Shown here: piece by piece, positions 33,463 to 41,845 of the stretch
Position numbering within the stretch: position 1 is the stretch's first letter
Layout of the letters: each line of letters opens with the position of its first letter
Position numbers and translations under genes: made by a program
Assembly (NCBI GenBank): GCA_964636125.1
Contig: CAZWPX010000011.1
Span: 1 to 64,000 of the forward strand
Source: CAJINA01 sp964636125
GTDB lineage: Bacteria > Desulfobacterota > Desulfobacteria > Desulfobacterales > CAJINA01
Direction: 5' to 3'
Length of the DNA: 64,000 bases
The notes under the pieces: model-generated
Seen by the model: only the letters and a program-made list of their open reading frames with translations
Databases searched by the model: none
What the model was told of the DNA's origin: nothing

Positions 33463-34052
33463 CGGGCGTTTTCAGTAAGATTGTCCTGCAGCAGCCCCAG
33501 TTTTTCGCGGTACTCTTTGACCACCGGCCCATCCGATCGCCAGACATGGCAGGTGTCCAGCACCACATCCATGGCCAACTGGGAAAATTCAGATGGATCG
33601 TGGGGTGTGCGTACCACATCCGACCAGAAACCCTGGACCGCGGCGGGGGCCATGGCCAGCAGCAGGCTCACCAGGTGGGAGCATCCGATCGGGCCGCTCA
33701 GGGCCGTTTTAACCCGGTTGGTAAATCCTGAGCTGATGGTCATCCCGATGACCGGCTGCAGCGAGGATTCAGCTTCCCGGCACTCTTTGCGCGGGGTTTG
33801 GGGCATCTTTACCTCGATATCTTCAATAACAAGTTTCGGCCCTGAGACCACCATCCGCATGATCATGTGGTGCAAGATGCCGGGGGGACGTGTTTCGCCG
33901 GTGATCACGTGGGACGTGAAGTGCCGCTCATCTTTCAAAACGCCTTCAACGACAATTTTACCCGCATCCAGAGCAAAGACAGCCATGTCCACTTTACGCG
34001 AGTGAATTCTGTCGCCAGCGTCGGTTTTTATCCTATTCATTATTTTCCTCAA
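33459..34052 (-). CDS. DUF2889-like protein
   Basis: A 197-residue protein of uncertain function that resembles DUF2889. It has a beta-rich N-terminal half with DMAVFALDAGKIVVEG and GILHHMIMRMVVSG, and a C-terminal helical half with a GPIGCSHLVSLLLAMAP motif containing a conserved Cys-x-His. Conserved Cys/His residues may bind a metal. It stands alone on the minus strand between hemL and pyrD. Confidence 0.6.
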   Translation of the reverse strand: MRKIMNRIKTDAGDRIHSRKVDMAVFALDAGKIVVEGVLKDERHFTSHVITGETRPPGILHHMIMRMVVSGPKLVIEDIEVKMPQTPRKECREAESSLQPVIGMTISSGFTNRVKTALSGPIGCSHLVSLLLAMAPAAVQGFWSDVVRTPHDPSEFSQLAMDVVLDTCHVWRSDGPVVKEYREKLGLLQDNLTENAR

Positions 34053-34111
34053 ACCTTAAATGTGCTATCATTCATTTTTTTAATCCACATTTAGTAGTAA
34101 ATTTGTTAAAA

Positions 34112-34139
34112 AGCAACCCTGTACAGACACCCGGTTGCT
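34112..34139 (+). promoter_or_regulatory. Hairpin in the pyrD leader
   Basis: AGCAACC and GGTTGCT pair over a 14-nt loop, 34 nt before the pyrD start. No PyrR-binding consensus or T-run is seen, so its function is unknown. Confidence 0.25.
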
Positions 34140-34172
34140 ATGGAATTACCATTGAAATAAGAGGGCTGGTTG

Positions 34173-35099
34173 ATGACGCTATCCCCCAACCTCAGCGTTG
34201 ATATCGGCGGGATTACACTCAAGAATCCCGTACTGACAGCATCGGGAACCTTTGCTTACGGTAAGGAATTTGACGATCTGATTGACCTGAATCGGTTGGG
34301 AGGCATTGTTGTCAAAGGCCTCTCCCTGGAGCCGTCCAAGGGCAATCCGCCGCCCCGCATCATTGAGACCCCCTGCGGCATGCTCAACGCCATTGGTCTC
34401 GAGAATGTCGGTATCGAAGCTTTTATCAATCGCAAACTGCGGTTTCTGAAAACACTCGATACGCCGGTGATCGTGAATCTCTATGGCAAGACCATTGATG
34501 AGTACTCCCGTCTGGCCCGGCGTATCGATACGGTCGCAGAGATAGCCGGTGCGGAATTGAATATTTCCTGCCCCAACGTAAAATCCGGCGGGGTCGCTTT
34601 CGGGGTCGATCCTGACGTGGCTGAAAGGGTGGTCGCCCAGGTTCGGGAAAATACATCCAAACCGCTGATGGTGAAGCTTTCCCCCAATGTTACGGATGTG
34701 GTGGAGATCGCAAAAAGAGTTGAGTCCGGCGGGGCGGATTCCATTTCGCTGATAAACACGATTACCGGCATGGCGGTTGATCTGCAGGCCCGCAAACCGG
34801 TCCTGGCAAATGTGACCGGCGGGCTGTCCGGCCCGGCTATCAAACCAGTTGCCCTGCGGATGGTATGGCAGGTGGCCGGTGCTGTCCGTATTCCCGTGAT
34901 CGGGATCGGCGGCATCATGACAGCCGCAGATGCCCTTGAATTTATCGTTGTGGGGGCTGCCGCCGTCCAGGTGGGGACTGCCAACTTTGTGAATCCGGCG
35001 GTGACCATGGAAATCATCGACGGCATTTCCACTTACCTTGTGGAAAACAAGATCGATGATATTGCTGATTTGAAAGGCACCTTGCAGATACCCGGATAG
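34173..35099 (+). CDS. pyrD: Dihydroorotate dehydrogenase, class 1B catalytic subunit
   Basis: A 308-residue FMN enzyme of pyrimidine synthesis. The class 1B signature is clear: ASGTFAYGKEF, ELNISCPNVKSGG with the active-site Cys133, and the phosphate-binding VIGIGGIMTAADALEFI. Class 1B enzymes pair with PyrK to use NAD+; no pyrK is adjacent, so it must lie elsewhere. ATG 34173 follows GAGGG by 7 nt and is preferred to the TTG codon before it. Confidence 0.93.
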   Translation: MTLSPNLSVDIGGITLKNPVLTASGTFAYGKEFDDLIDLNRLGGIVVKGLSLEPSKGNPPPRIIETPCGMLNAIGLENVGIEAFINRKLRFLKTLDTPVIVNLYGKTIDEYSRLARRIDTVAEIAGAELNISCPNVKSGGVAFGVDPDVAERVVAQVRENTSKPLMVKLSPNVTDVVEIAKRVESGGADSISLINTITGMAVDLQARKPVLANVTGGLSGPAIKPVALRMVWQVAGAVRIPVIGIGGIMTAADALEFIVVGAAAVQVGTANFVNPAVTMEIIDGISTYLVENKIDDIADLKGTLQIPG

Positions 35100-35212
35100 A
35101 TAATGTGCACGTTAAAGGCCAGGCCTACAATGCGCGACTCTATAATTTGGCATATTTCAAAATATGAAACGCTCAACTCAGGTAAAACTCAACTACTGAC
35201 AGGAGGTACCCT

Positions 35213-35953
35213 ATGAAGAGGTGGATGCTGTGTTGCATGCTGGTTGGCTGTTTGATTGCTGCACCCCAGGCGCTCTGGGCCGGATCTCCCCTGGAACAGG
35301 CGGATGCGCTTTACGAAAAGGGCGGACTGGACAATTTTAAAAAAGCCATTGCCCTTTACCTGGCTGCGCTTAAAGTGAATCCCGGGGATTACGACACCAA
35401 CTGGAAATGTGCCCGGGCCTATCGGGATTACGGCAACATAGCCAAGCGCCAAAAGGTTGAAGGCTGGAAGAAAATTTGTGCGGAGTACGGCAAGAAGGGG
35501 ATGGAATACGCCAAGAAAGCCATTGATGTTGACCCAAACAAACCGGACGCGCACTATTATTACGGAATCAGCGTCGGCATTTATTCAGACGGTGTCAGCA
35601 TCATCACGGCGTTGCGCGAGGGGCTCAAAGACAAAACCCAGAGCAGCTTTGAAAAGGCGTACCAATTGGACAAAATGTACAACGATGCCGGTCCCATTCT
35701 CTCTTTGGGCAGATTCTGGGCTGTGCTCCCGTGGCCGCTGAAGGACAAGGATGACTCACTGAAATATTACCGGGAATACCAGCAGACGCAGTACTTTGCG
35801 GACAGCGACGAAGCGCATATTTATATCGCTGAACTGCTCATGGACATCGGTGGCAGCGACAACAAAGCCGAGGCCAAAAAACTGCTTGAAAAGGCGGCCG
35901 GGGCAAAAGACCCTTATTTTAGTGACTGGGCCAAGCGATTATTGAAAAAATAG
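35213..35953 (+). CDS. Exported TPR-like protein (TAtT/TRAP-associated family resemblance)
   Basis: A 246-residue exported protein with a signal peptide ending near residue 24 (LWAG). It has three or more TPR-like helical repeats, including KALKVNPGDYDTNWKCARAY and KKAIDVDPNKPDAHYYYGIS, then GPILSLGRFWAVLPWPLKDKD. This last motif resembles the TAtT (TRAP-associated T component) group, although no TRAP transporter is nearby. AGGAGG lies 5-6 nt upstream of the ATG. Confidence 0.6.
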   Translation: MKRWMLCCMLVGCLIAAPQALWAGSPLEQADALYEKGGLDNFKKAIALYLAALKVNPGDYDTNWKCARAYRDYGNIAKRQKVEGWKKICAEYGKKGMEYAKKAIDVDPNKPDAHYYYGISVGIYSDGVSIITALREGLKDKTQSSFEKAYQLDKMYNDAGPILSLGRFWAVLPWPLKDKDDSLKYYREYQQTQYFADSDEAHIYIAELLMDIGGSDNKAEAKKLLEKAAGAKDPYFSDWAKRLLKK

Positions 35954-36030
35954 CAAAACCATCACATTCTCCTCGGGGGAGGAGGGGGTAAATGGTACAA
36001 TTTACAACTATTCGGGGAAAGGAGCTTCCA

Positions 36031-36612
36031 ATGCTGAAAAAGGTTATTGCCGCAGGTCTTGTCTGTTTGTGTTTATTCGTATTTACCGGCTCAGGGGTTG
36101 CGGGGGACCAGAAGATTGCCGGTGTCACGTTTCCGGGTGAAAAGGTTGTCGCCGGAAAAACCCTTACGCTCAACGGTGTTGCCTTGAAGAAAAAATTCGG
36201 GTTCGTCAAAGTATTCGCGGGCGGCTTCTATATGGAAAGCCCGAGCAGTGATGCCAACACGATTATCAACTCTGAACAGGTCAAACAGTTCGTGCTCCAC
36301 TACCTGACCAGCAAAGCAACCGCTAAAAAACTTCAAAACGGGTTTATTGAAGCAATTGAAGATGCCAACCCGCCGGCCATGGTAAAAGCCCAGCAGGCCA
36401 ATATCAAAAAGTACGCCTCCTGGCTGGATGCGGACATGGCCCCTGGAAAGATCTCGGTTACAACTTATATTCCAGGTGAAGGGCTGTCGTGCGTCTACCA
36501 GGGCGTGAAAAAAGGAACGATCACCGACAAGGATTTTATCAAGATGTATTTTACCTACAACTTTGGTGCCGAAGCAGATAGCAAGATGCGCAAGGGGTAT
36601 TCCGGAAAGTAG
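36031..36612 (+). CDS. Chalcone-isomerase-like exported protein
   Basis: A 193-residue protein from ATG 36031, chosen because AAGGAG is 7 nt upstream and a good signal peptide follows (to about residue 25). It has the CHI-like pattern with GKTLTLNGVALKKKFGFVKVFAGGFY and the later MSYIPGEG-type strand. Bacterial CHI-like proteins bind fatty acids or are of unknown role and do not make flavonoids. It follows the TPR gene by 77 bp. Confidence 0.75.
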   Translation: MLKKVIAAGLVCLCLFVFTGSGVAGDQKIAGVTFPGEKVVAGKTLTLNGVALKKKFGFVKVFAGGFYMESPSSDANTIINSEQVKQFVLHYLTSKATAKKLQNGFIEAIEDANPPAMVKAQQANIKKYASWLDADMAPGKISVTTYIPGEGLSCVYQGVKKGTITDKDFIKMYFTYNFGAEADSKMRKGYSGK

Positions 36613-36631
36613 CGCTATAAGACCACTCTTG

Positions 36632-36667
36632 AAACCGGATAGGGCGCGTGCTGTCCTTTCCGGTTTT
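36632..36667 (+). terminator. Candidate terminator after the CHI-like gene
   Basis: AAACCGGA pairs with TCCGGTTT around a 19-nt loop with its own weak pairing. It is followed by TCGATTTT, so it is a moderate terminator for the plus strand. Confidence 0.45.
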
Positions 36668-36790
36668 CGATTTTGTACCAACAAAAGTGATAGCACCACC
36701 AAACGGACTCCAAAACCGTTCCCGCAGAGGGCTGCTTCCGCAAGGCTTACAGAGGTTCTTCGACAACCTAATACTCACCTGGAGCGCTGC

Positions 36791-38329
36791 CTACACGTGC
36801 TGGGCTTCGGTCAGGGGATGCGCCTTGAGATATTCTATCCGGTTCAGCCCATTTACGTAGGCTTTGGCACTGGCCGTGATGATGTCCGGATCCGCCCCTT
36901 TGCCCAGGGCGATCAGACCGTTTTCCGACAGGCGCACGGTGACTTCACCCAGGGCATCGGTGCCGCCTGTCAGCGCGCTGACGGAAAACCGCAGCAGTTC
37001 CGAATTCGTCCCCGTCAGCTTGGCGATGGTGTTGAAGACCGCATCGATGGGTCCGTTGCCATAGCCGGCCCCTTTGACGCTGCGGCCGTGGATGTCCAGT
37101 TTCACACTGGCCATGGGCAGCACGGTTGTGCCGGCACTGACATGCAGGTACGCCAGGTCGAAAATTTCCGAGGTACGCAACAGCCCTTCGGTGACAATAG
37201 CTTCCAGGTCTTCGTCAACGATTTGCTTTTTCTTGTCGGCCAGATCCTTGAAATTCCTAAATACAATTTTCAGCTCATCGTCACTGAGATCGTAACCCAT
37301 CTCCTTGAGGTGGGAGCGCAGGGCGTGACGGCCGGAATGCTTGCCCAGTACCAGTTTATTGGTGTTGAGCCCCACGGTTTCCGGTTTCATGATCTCGTAG
37401 GTCATCGGGTTTTTCAGCACGCCGTCCTGGTGGATACCGGCTTCGTGGGCAAAGGCGTTGGCGCCCACAATGGCTTTGTTGGGCTGCACGATAATGCCGG
37501 TGATCATGGACACCAACCGGCTTGACGGGTGAATCTGCTCGGTATTGATATTGGTGTCCACGGGCAGGAAATTAGGCCGGGTGTGCAATGACATGACCAC
37601 TTCTTCCAGGGAGGTATTACCGGCCCTTTCGCCGATCCCGTTTATGGTGACTTCCGCCTGGCGGGCTCCGGCTTTGATTGCGGCCAGGGTGTTGGCGGTG
37701 GCCAGTCCCAGGTCATTGTGACAGTGCACACTCAGGACAGCCTTGTCAATGTTCGGGGTGTTTTCAATGACGTAGCGGACCAGGTGGCCAAACTCTTCGG
37801 GTATGGCATATCCAACGGTATCCGGCAGGTTGACGGTGGTGGCGCCTGCATCGATAGCAGCCTCAAATACCTGGCAGAGAAAATCGGGGTCACTGCGGGA
37901 ACCGTCTTCGGCTGAAAACTCAATACTGTCGGTCAAGGATTTGGCATACTCAACCGCGGACCGGGTCGCGGCAACCACTTCTTCCCGCGACATGTCCAAC
38001 TTGTATTTCATATGGATGTCCGAAGTGGCGATAAAGGTATGAATCCTGGGTTTAACTGCATGCTGAACAGCACCCCAGGCTTTATCGATATCTGCCTTGG
38101 ACGCCCGGCAAAGTCCGGCCACTTCAAGCTTTTTCATCCTTTTGGCGATCTGCGAAACCGATTCAAAATCGCCTTCGGAGGCGGCCGGGAAACCGGCTTC
38201 AAGAACATCTACCCCCAGTTTTTCCAGCTGAATGGCCAGGCGCAGTTTTTCGGCGGCATTCATGCTGGCGCCCGGTGATTGCTCGCCGTCTCTAAGGGTG
38301 GTATCAAAAATTATAACTTTATCATTCAT
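36791..38329 (-). CDS. leuA: 2-isopropylmalate synthase
   Basis: A 512-residue enzyme that joins 2-ketoisovalerate and acetyl-CoA in leucine synthesis. The HMGL-like barrel starts IFDTTLRDGEQSPG and has LSVHCHNDLGLATANT. The C-terminal LeuA allosteric domain (about 385-505) implies leucine feedback inhibition. AAGGAG lies 10 nt before the ATG. It is the last gene of the ilv-leu operon. leuB, leuC and leuD are not in the window. Confidence 0.95.
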   Translation of the reverse strand: MNDKVIIFDTTLRDGEQSPGASMNAAEKLRLAIQLEKLGVDVLEAGFPAASEGDFESVSQIAKRMKKLEVAGLCRASKADIDKAWGAVQHAVKPRIHTFIATSDIHMKYKLDMSREEVVAATRSAVEYAKSLTDSIEFSAEDGSRSDPDFLCQVFEAAIDAGATTVNLPDTVGYAIPEEFGHLVRYVIENTPNIDKAVLSVHCHNDLGLATANTLAAIKAGARQAEVTINGIGERAGNTSLEEVVMSLHTRPNFLPVDTNINTEQIHPSSRLVSMITGIIVQPNKAIVGANAFAHEAGIHQDGVLKNPMTYEIMKPETVGLNTNKLVLGKHSGRHALRSHLKEMGYDLSDDELKIVFRNFKDLADKKKQIVDEDLEAIVTEGLLRTSEIFDLAYLHVSAGTTVLPMASVKLDIHGRSVKGAGYGNGPIDAVFNTIAKLTGTNSELLRFSVSALTGGTDALGEVTVRLSENGLIALGKGADPDIITASAKAYVNGLNRIEYLKAHPLTEAQHV

Positions 38330-38400
38330 GGGTGTGGTTCTCCTTTTCGAGGTCGTAATTGCTATCTCAAAAGCAATGGTTTACGTTGACAAGGTTACGG

Positions 38401-38463
38401 CCGTGCCCGAAATAAGCATGGGCCGCAGGTCTGGAACGGAGTCCAGGGAACCTGCGGCACGGT
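38401..38463 (-). promoter_or_regulatory. Structured RNA candidate between cimA and leuA
   Basis: GCCGCAGGT (38422-38430) pairs with ACCTGCGGC (38450-38458) and an inner CTGGA/TCCAG stem lies within. An alternative CCGTGCC/GGCACGG helix joins 38401-38407 and 38457-38463 and overlaps the first. No U-run follows, so it is not an intrinsic terminator. It may control processing or leuA expression. Confidence 0.4.
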
Positions 38464-38489
38464 GACCTCTCTTTGTACACTTCATCTAT

Positions 38490-40088
38490 CTAATCCTGTT
38501 TGGAAAGTTTGTATTGAAAACTATCGGCCAGCGCCATCCAGCTGGCTTCCATAATATCTTCGGAAACACCGATGGTGCTCCAGACATCGTTCTGGTCGCG
38601 GGATTCGATAAGTACCCGTACCCGGGCTGCCGTTCCCGCCCGCCCGTCAATGACCCGCACCTTGAAATCCACCAGGCGCATGGCATCCAGGTGGGGATAG
38701 AATTTATCCAGAGCCTTGCGCAGGGCGTTATCGAGCGCACTCACCGGGCCGCTGCCCTCGGCCGCGGTAATTTCATCCTGACCTTCCACGGCGATCTTGA
38801 TTGTCGCGTGGGCACTACAGGGTTTGTCCTTGTCCTTTTCAATGGTGATGCGAAAGGATTCCAGGTCGAACAGGGATTTGAACTGGTTGGTGAATTTTTC
38901 GACCAGGATCTTGAAAGAACCATCCGCGACATCAAACTCATATCCCTGCTGCTCCAGATCCTTAATCTCGGAGACAATTTTTTTGCTGTCAAATCCATTG
39001 CCACCCAGGTCAATCCCAAGTTCACGGGCTTTGTATTCGATGTTGCTTTTACCGGAGAGGTCCGACACCAGCACCCGCCGGCGGTTGCCAATCCGCTCCG
39101 GGTTCATGTGCTCGTAGCCGCGCGGATCTTTCATGACGGCGCTGACATGGATACCGCCCTTGTGCGCAAAAGCGCTTTCACCCACAAAAGGCCGGGAGTT
39201 TACCGGGATCATGTTGGCCGTTTCACTGACAAAGCGGGACAGCTTCTTCATGCCGGCCAGGTTTTCCGGCGTCATGCAGGGCCGGTCCATTTTCAGGCAC
39301 AGGACCGGAATAATCGAGGTCAGGTCCGCGTTTCCGCAGCGCTCGCCATAGCCATTTATGGTGCCCTGCACCATGGTGGCTCCGGCGTGCACCGCTGAAA
39401 TCGAATTGGCCACCGCCACTCCGCAATCATTGTGGCAGTGGATGCCAAGTTTGCAGGGCAGTTTTTCCGGATTGGTGCCTGTTTTTTCAGCGAGTGCTAT
39501 TTTCACTTCGTCTACAATTTCTGCGACCCGGAAGGGGAGTGTCCCTCCATTGGTATCGCACAAGACCAGGGTCCCGGCACCGGCTTCAAAGGCCGCACAG
39601 AGTGTTTCCAGCGCGTACTGCGGATTGTCGGCATACCCATCAAAAAAGTGTTCGGCATCATAGATGATTTCGCGACTGTTTTTATGGAGGAAAGCCACCG
39701 AGTCACGGATCATATCCAGATTTTCCGCGAGGGTAATACCCATAATACCGCTGACATGCAGGTCCCAGGTTTTGCCGAAGATGGCCACGGCCGGGGTCTG
39801 ACTTTCTAAGAGCGCCTGGAGGTTGCCGTCTTCTTCCGGCGTTTTCCCGGGTCGCCGGGTGGCCCCGAAAGCGGTCAGCGTGGCATTTTTGAAGCTTGCC
39901 CGCTGGGCAAGCTTGAAAAAGGCCATATCACGGGGATTGGACCCCGGCCACCCGCCTTCAATATAGTGAAACCCAATGTCGTCAAGCTTCAGAGCGATTT
40001 CCAGTTTTTCATCGGCGGAAAAGTTGATATTTTCGCCCTGTGTACCGTCTCTTAAAGTCGTGTCGTACAATAGTATGGGTGAATGCAT
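38490..40088 (-). CDS. cimA: (R)-citramalate synthase
   Basis: A 532-residue LeuA-related enzyme that condenses pyruvate and acetyl-CoA, the first step of threonine-independent isoleucine synthesis. It starts with LLYDTTLRDGTQGENINFS, shows GIHCHNDCGVAVANS, and has a C-terminal allosteric domain. GQGENI replaces the GEQSPG of LeuA, and the YIEGGWPGSNP motif is characteristic of the CimA group. ATG 40088 is preferred because GGAG is 8 nt upstream, whereas ATG 40100 lacks a site. Confidence 0.88.
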   Translation of the reverse strand: MHSPILLYDTTLRDGTQGENINFSADEKLEIALKLDDIGFHYIEGGWPGSNPRDMAFFKLAQRASFKNATLTAFGATRRPGKTPEEDGNLQALLESQTPAVAIFGKTWDLHVSGIMGITLAENLDMIRDSVAFLHKNSREIIYDAEHFFDGYADNPQYALETLCAAFEAGAGTLVLCDTNGGTLPFRVAEIVDEVKIALAEKTGTNPEKLPCKLGIHCHNDCGVAVANSISAVHAGATMVQGTINGYGERCGNADLTSIIPVLCLKMDRPCMTPENLAGMKKLSRFVSETANMIPVNSRPFVGESAFAHKGGIHVSAVMKDPRGYEHMNPERIGNRRRVLVSDLSGKSNIEYKARELGIDLGGNGFDSKKIVSEIKDLEQQGYEFDVADGSFKILVEKFTNQFKSLFDLESFRITIEKDKDKPCSAHATIKIAVEGQDEITAAEGSGPVSALDNALRKALDKFYPHLDAMRLVDFKVRVIDGRAGTAARVRVLIESRDQNDVWSTIGVSEDIMEASWMALADSFQYKLSKQD

Positions 40089-40164
40089 GCAAATCTCCAT
40101 TTGGCCCGGGCGGCCGCGGACATCCAGCGGTCATCCGCGGCATATCGGGTTTACTGCAGGGTGA

Positions 40165-41217
40165 TTACCGCTGGCGGTTTTCAGGTCGTAGCGCTCTGAC
40201 CGCCGCACCGGTTTGCCACATCTCGGTATTCTTGATTTCATCCAGCTCAGCTTCCAACTTTTCACGGTAGTCGGGGGCACTGTTGACATCCAGTACGCGG
40301 CGGGTTTCTTCCCCGGTTTTAACGCTTGCATACAGGTCGTCAAATACCGGCTTGACCGCGTCCCTGAATTTCGGGGCCCAGTCCAGCGCGCCCCTCTGGG
40401 CGGTCGTACTGCAGTTTCCGAACATCCAGTCCATGCCATTTTCAGCCACCAGGCGAATCAGGCTCTGGGTGAGTTCCTCCACGGTTTCATTGAACGATTC
40501 ACTGGGGCTGTGGCCATGCTTTCTGAGCAGTTTGTACTGGGCTTCCATGACACCCGCCAGGCATCCCATGAGCACACCGCGTTCTCCGGTGAGGTCACTG
40601 TAGACTTCATTTTCAAAGGTGGTGTGAAACAGGTATCCCGAGCCGATGGCGATCCCCAGGGCGATGGTTCTCTCCTTGGCCCGGCCGGTGAAATCCTGGT
40701 GGATGGCAAAGCTTGAGTTGATCCCGCTGCCATCCAGAAAGTTGTTGCGTACGCTGCGGCCGGACCCCTTGGGGGCCACCAGGATGACATCCACGTTTTC
40801 CGGCGGGATGATCTGGGTCTGCTCCCGGTAGACCACGGAAAACCCGTGGGAAAAATAGAGCGCATCCCCCTCGTTGAGTCTGGCTTTGACCAGGGGCCAG
40901 GTGGCCGTCTGGCCCGCGTCGGACAGCAGGTTTTGAATGACTGTTGCCTTTTCAGTGGCTTCTTCCAGGGAGAACAGGGCCTGGCCGGGCACAAAACCGT
41001 CTTCAACGGCTTTGTTCCAGGATGCGGTTCCCTCTCTTTGCCCCACGATAACGTTAAATCCGTTATCTTTCATGTTCAGGGCCTGTCCAGGTCCCTGGAC
41101 GCCATATCCGAGAACGGCGATAACCTCATCCTTGAGAATTTCCCGCGCCTTTTCCAGGGAGAATTCATCAGAAGTGATGACTTCTTCGCTCGTTCCACCA
41201 AAATCAATCTGTGCCAT
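40165..41217 (-). CDS. ilvC: Ketol-acid reductoisomerase, fungal-like type
   Basis: A 350-residue KARI for isoleucine, valine and leucine synthesis. The Rossmann motif is GYGVQGPGQALNMKDNG, and the substrate domain ends with DYREKLEAELDEIKNTEMW. Long stretches read like yeast Ilv5 as I remember it (LLSDAGQ, ALYFSHGFS, VILVAPKGSGR, GHSPSESFNETVEE, CSTTAQRGALDW). The usual bacterial motif would be GYGSQGHAHALNLRDSG. ATG 41217 has GGAGG 5 nt upstream. The open frame up to 41334 would overlap ilvN and is not used. Confidence 0.93.
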   Translation of the reverse strand: MAQIDFGGTSEEVITSDEFSLEKAREILKDEVIAVLGYGVQGPGQALNMKDNGFNVIVGQREGTASWNKAVEDGFVPGQALFSLEEATEKATVIQNLLSDAGQTATWPLVKARLNEGDALYFSHGFSVVYREQTQIIPPENVDVILVAPKGSGRSVRNNFLDGSGINSSFAIHQDFTGRAKERTIALGIAIGSGYLFHTTFENEVYSDLTGERGVLMGCLAGVMEAQYKLLRKHGHSPSESFNETVEELTQSLIRLVAENGMDWMFGNCSTTAQRGALDWAPKFRDAVKPVFDDLYASVKTGEETRRVLDVNSAPDYREKLEAELDEIKNTEMWQTGAAVRALRPENRQR

Positions 41218-41320
41218 TTTTCCTCCAATCTTCCATTTCTGGGTACTTAAAGTCATTAAATCTGCAAAATGCAAAATATCGTTTGACGCATGGTCACCGG
41301 TCGCCGACCGCGCCTGTTGT

Positions 41321-41830
41321 TCAGGCGGGTTCACGCAGCAGTGCGATGGTGCCGGTCCGGGCGATTTTTTTGATCCCGATGGGCTTTAACAGGTTCAAAA
41401 TTGCCTGAATCTTGCCCGGGTCGCCGGTTACTTCTATGGTATAGTGTCCCAAACCGGCATCAACCACCTTGCCCCTGAAAATCTCCACGATACGAAGGAT
41501 TTCGGCACGATGTGAATCGTGGGCCTTGACACAAATCAGGGCCATCTCACGGTGCACCGCCTGGGGACCGGACAGGTCACGGACCTTGATGATATTGATC
41601 AACTTGTTGAGCTGTTTTTCGATCTGTTCCACAATGCGGCCATCGGCTTTTGTCACGATGGTAACCCGGGAAACTTCCGGGTCCATGGTTTCCGCCACGC
41701 AGAGGCTGTCGATATTGAAACCCCGGCCGCTGAAGAGCCCTACAATTCTTGAAAGAACCCCGGGCTCGTTGTCCACCAGCATGGTGAAGATGTGCTTTTC
41801 TGCTATGTTTACTTCTGCCTGTTTGTCCAT
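41321..41830 (-). CDS. ilvN: Acetolactate synthase small (regulatory) subunit
   Basis: A 169-residue regulatory subunit with an ACT domain (about residues 12-85, starting HIFTMLVDNEPGVLSRIVGLF) and a second C-terminal domain. It binds valine and makes the IlvB subunit feedback-sensitive. It lies 15 nt after ilvB and 103 nt before the ilvC start. Confidence 0.92.
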   Translation of the reverse strand: MDKQAEVNIAEKHIFTMLVDNEPGVLSRIVGLFSGRGFNIDSLCVAETMDPEVSRVTIVTKADGRIVEQIEKQLNKLINIIKVRDLSGPQAVHREMALICVKAHDSHRAEILRIVEIFRGKVVDAGLGHYTIEVTGDPGKIQAILNLLKPIGIKKIARTGTIALLREPA

Positions 41831-41845
41831 GGGTAGCTATCCTGT

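Noticed and set aside
38381..38485. 34-codon minus-strand ORF between cimA and leuA as a possible leu leader peptide
   Set aside because: Only four Leu codons, spread out, no run, no terminator with a U-run, and it shares its sequence with the hairpin.
41218..41334. N-terminal extension of ilvC
   Set aside because: It would overlap ilvN, and GGAGG is placed for ATG 41217, which gives the family N-terminus MAQIDFGGT.
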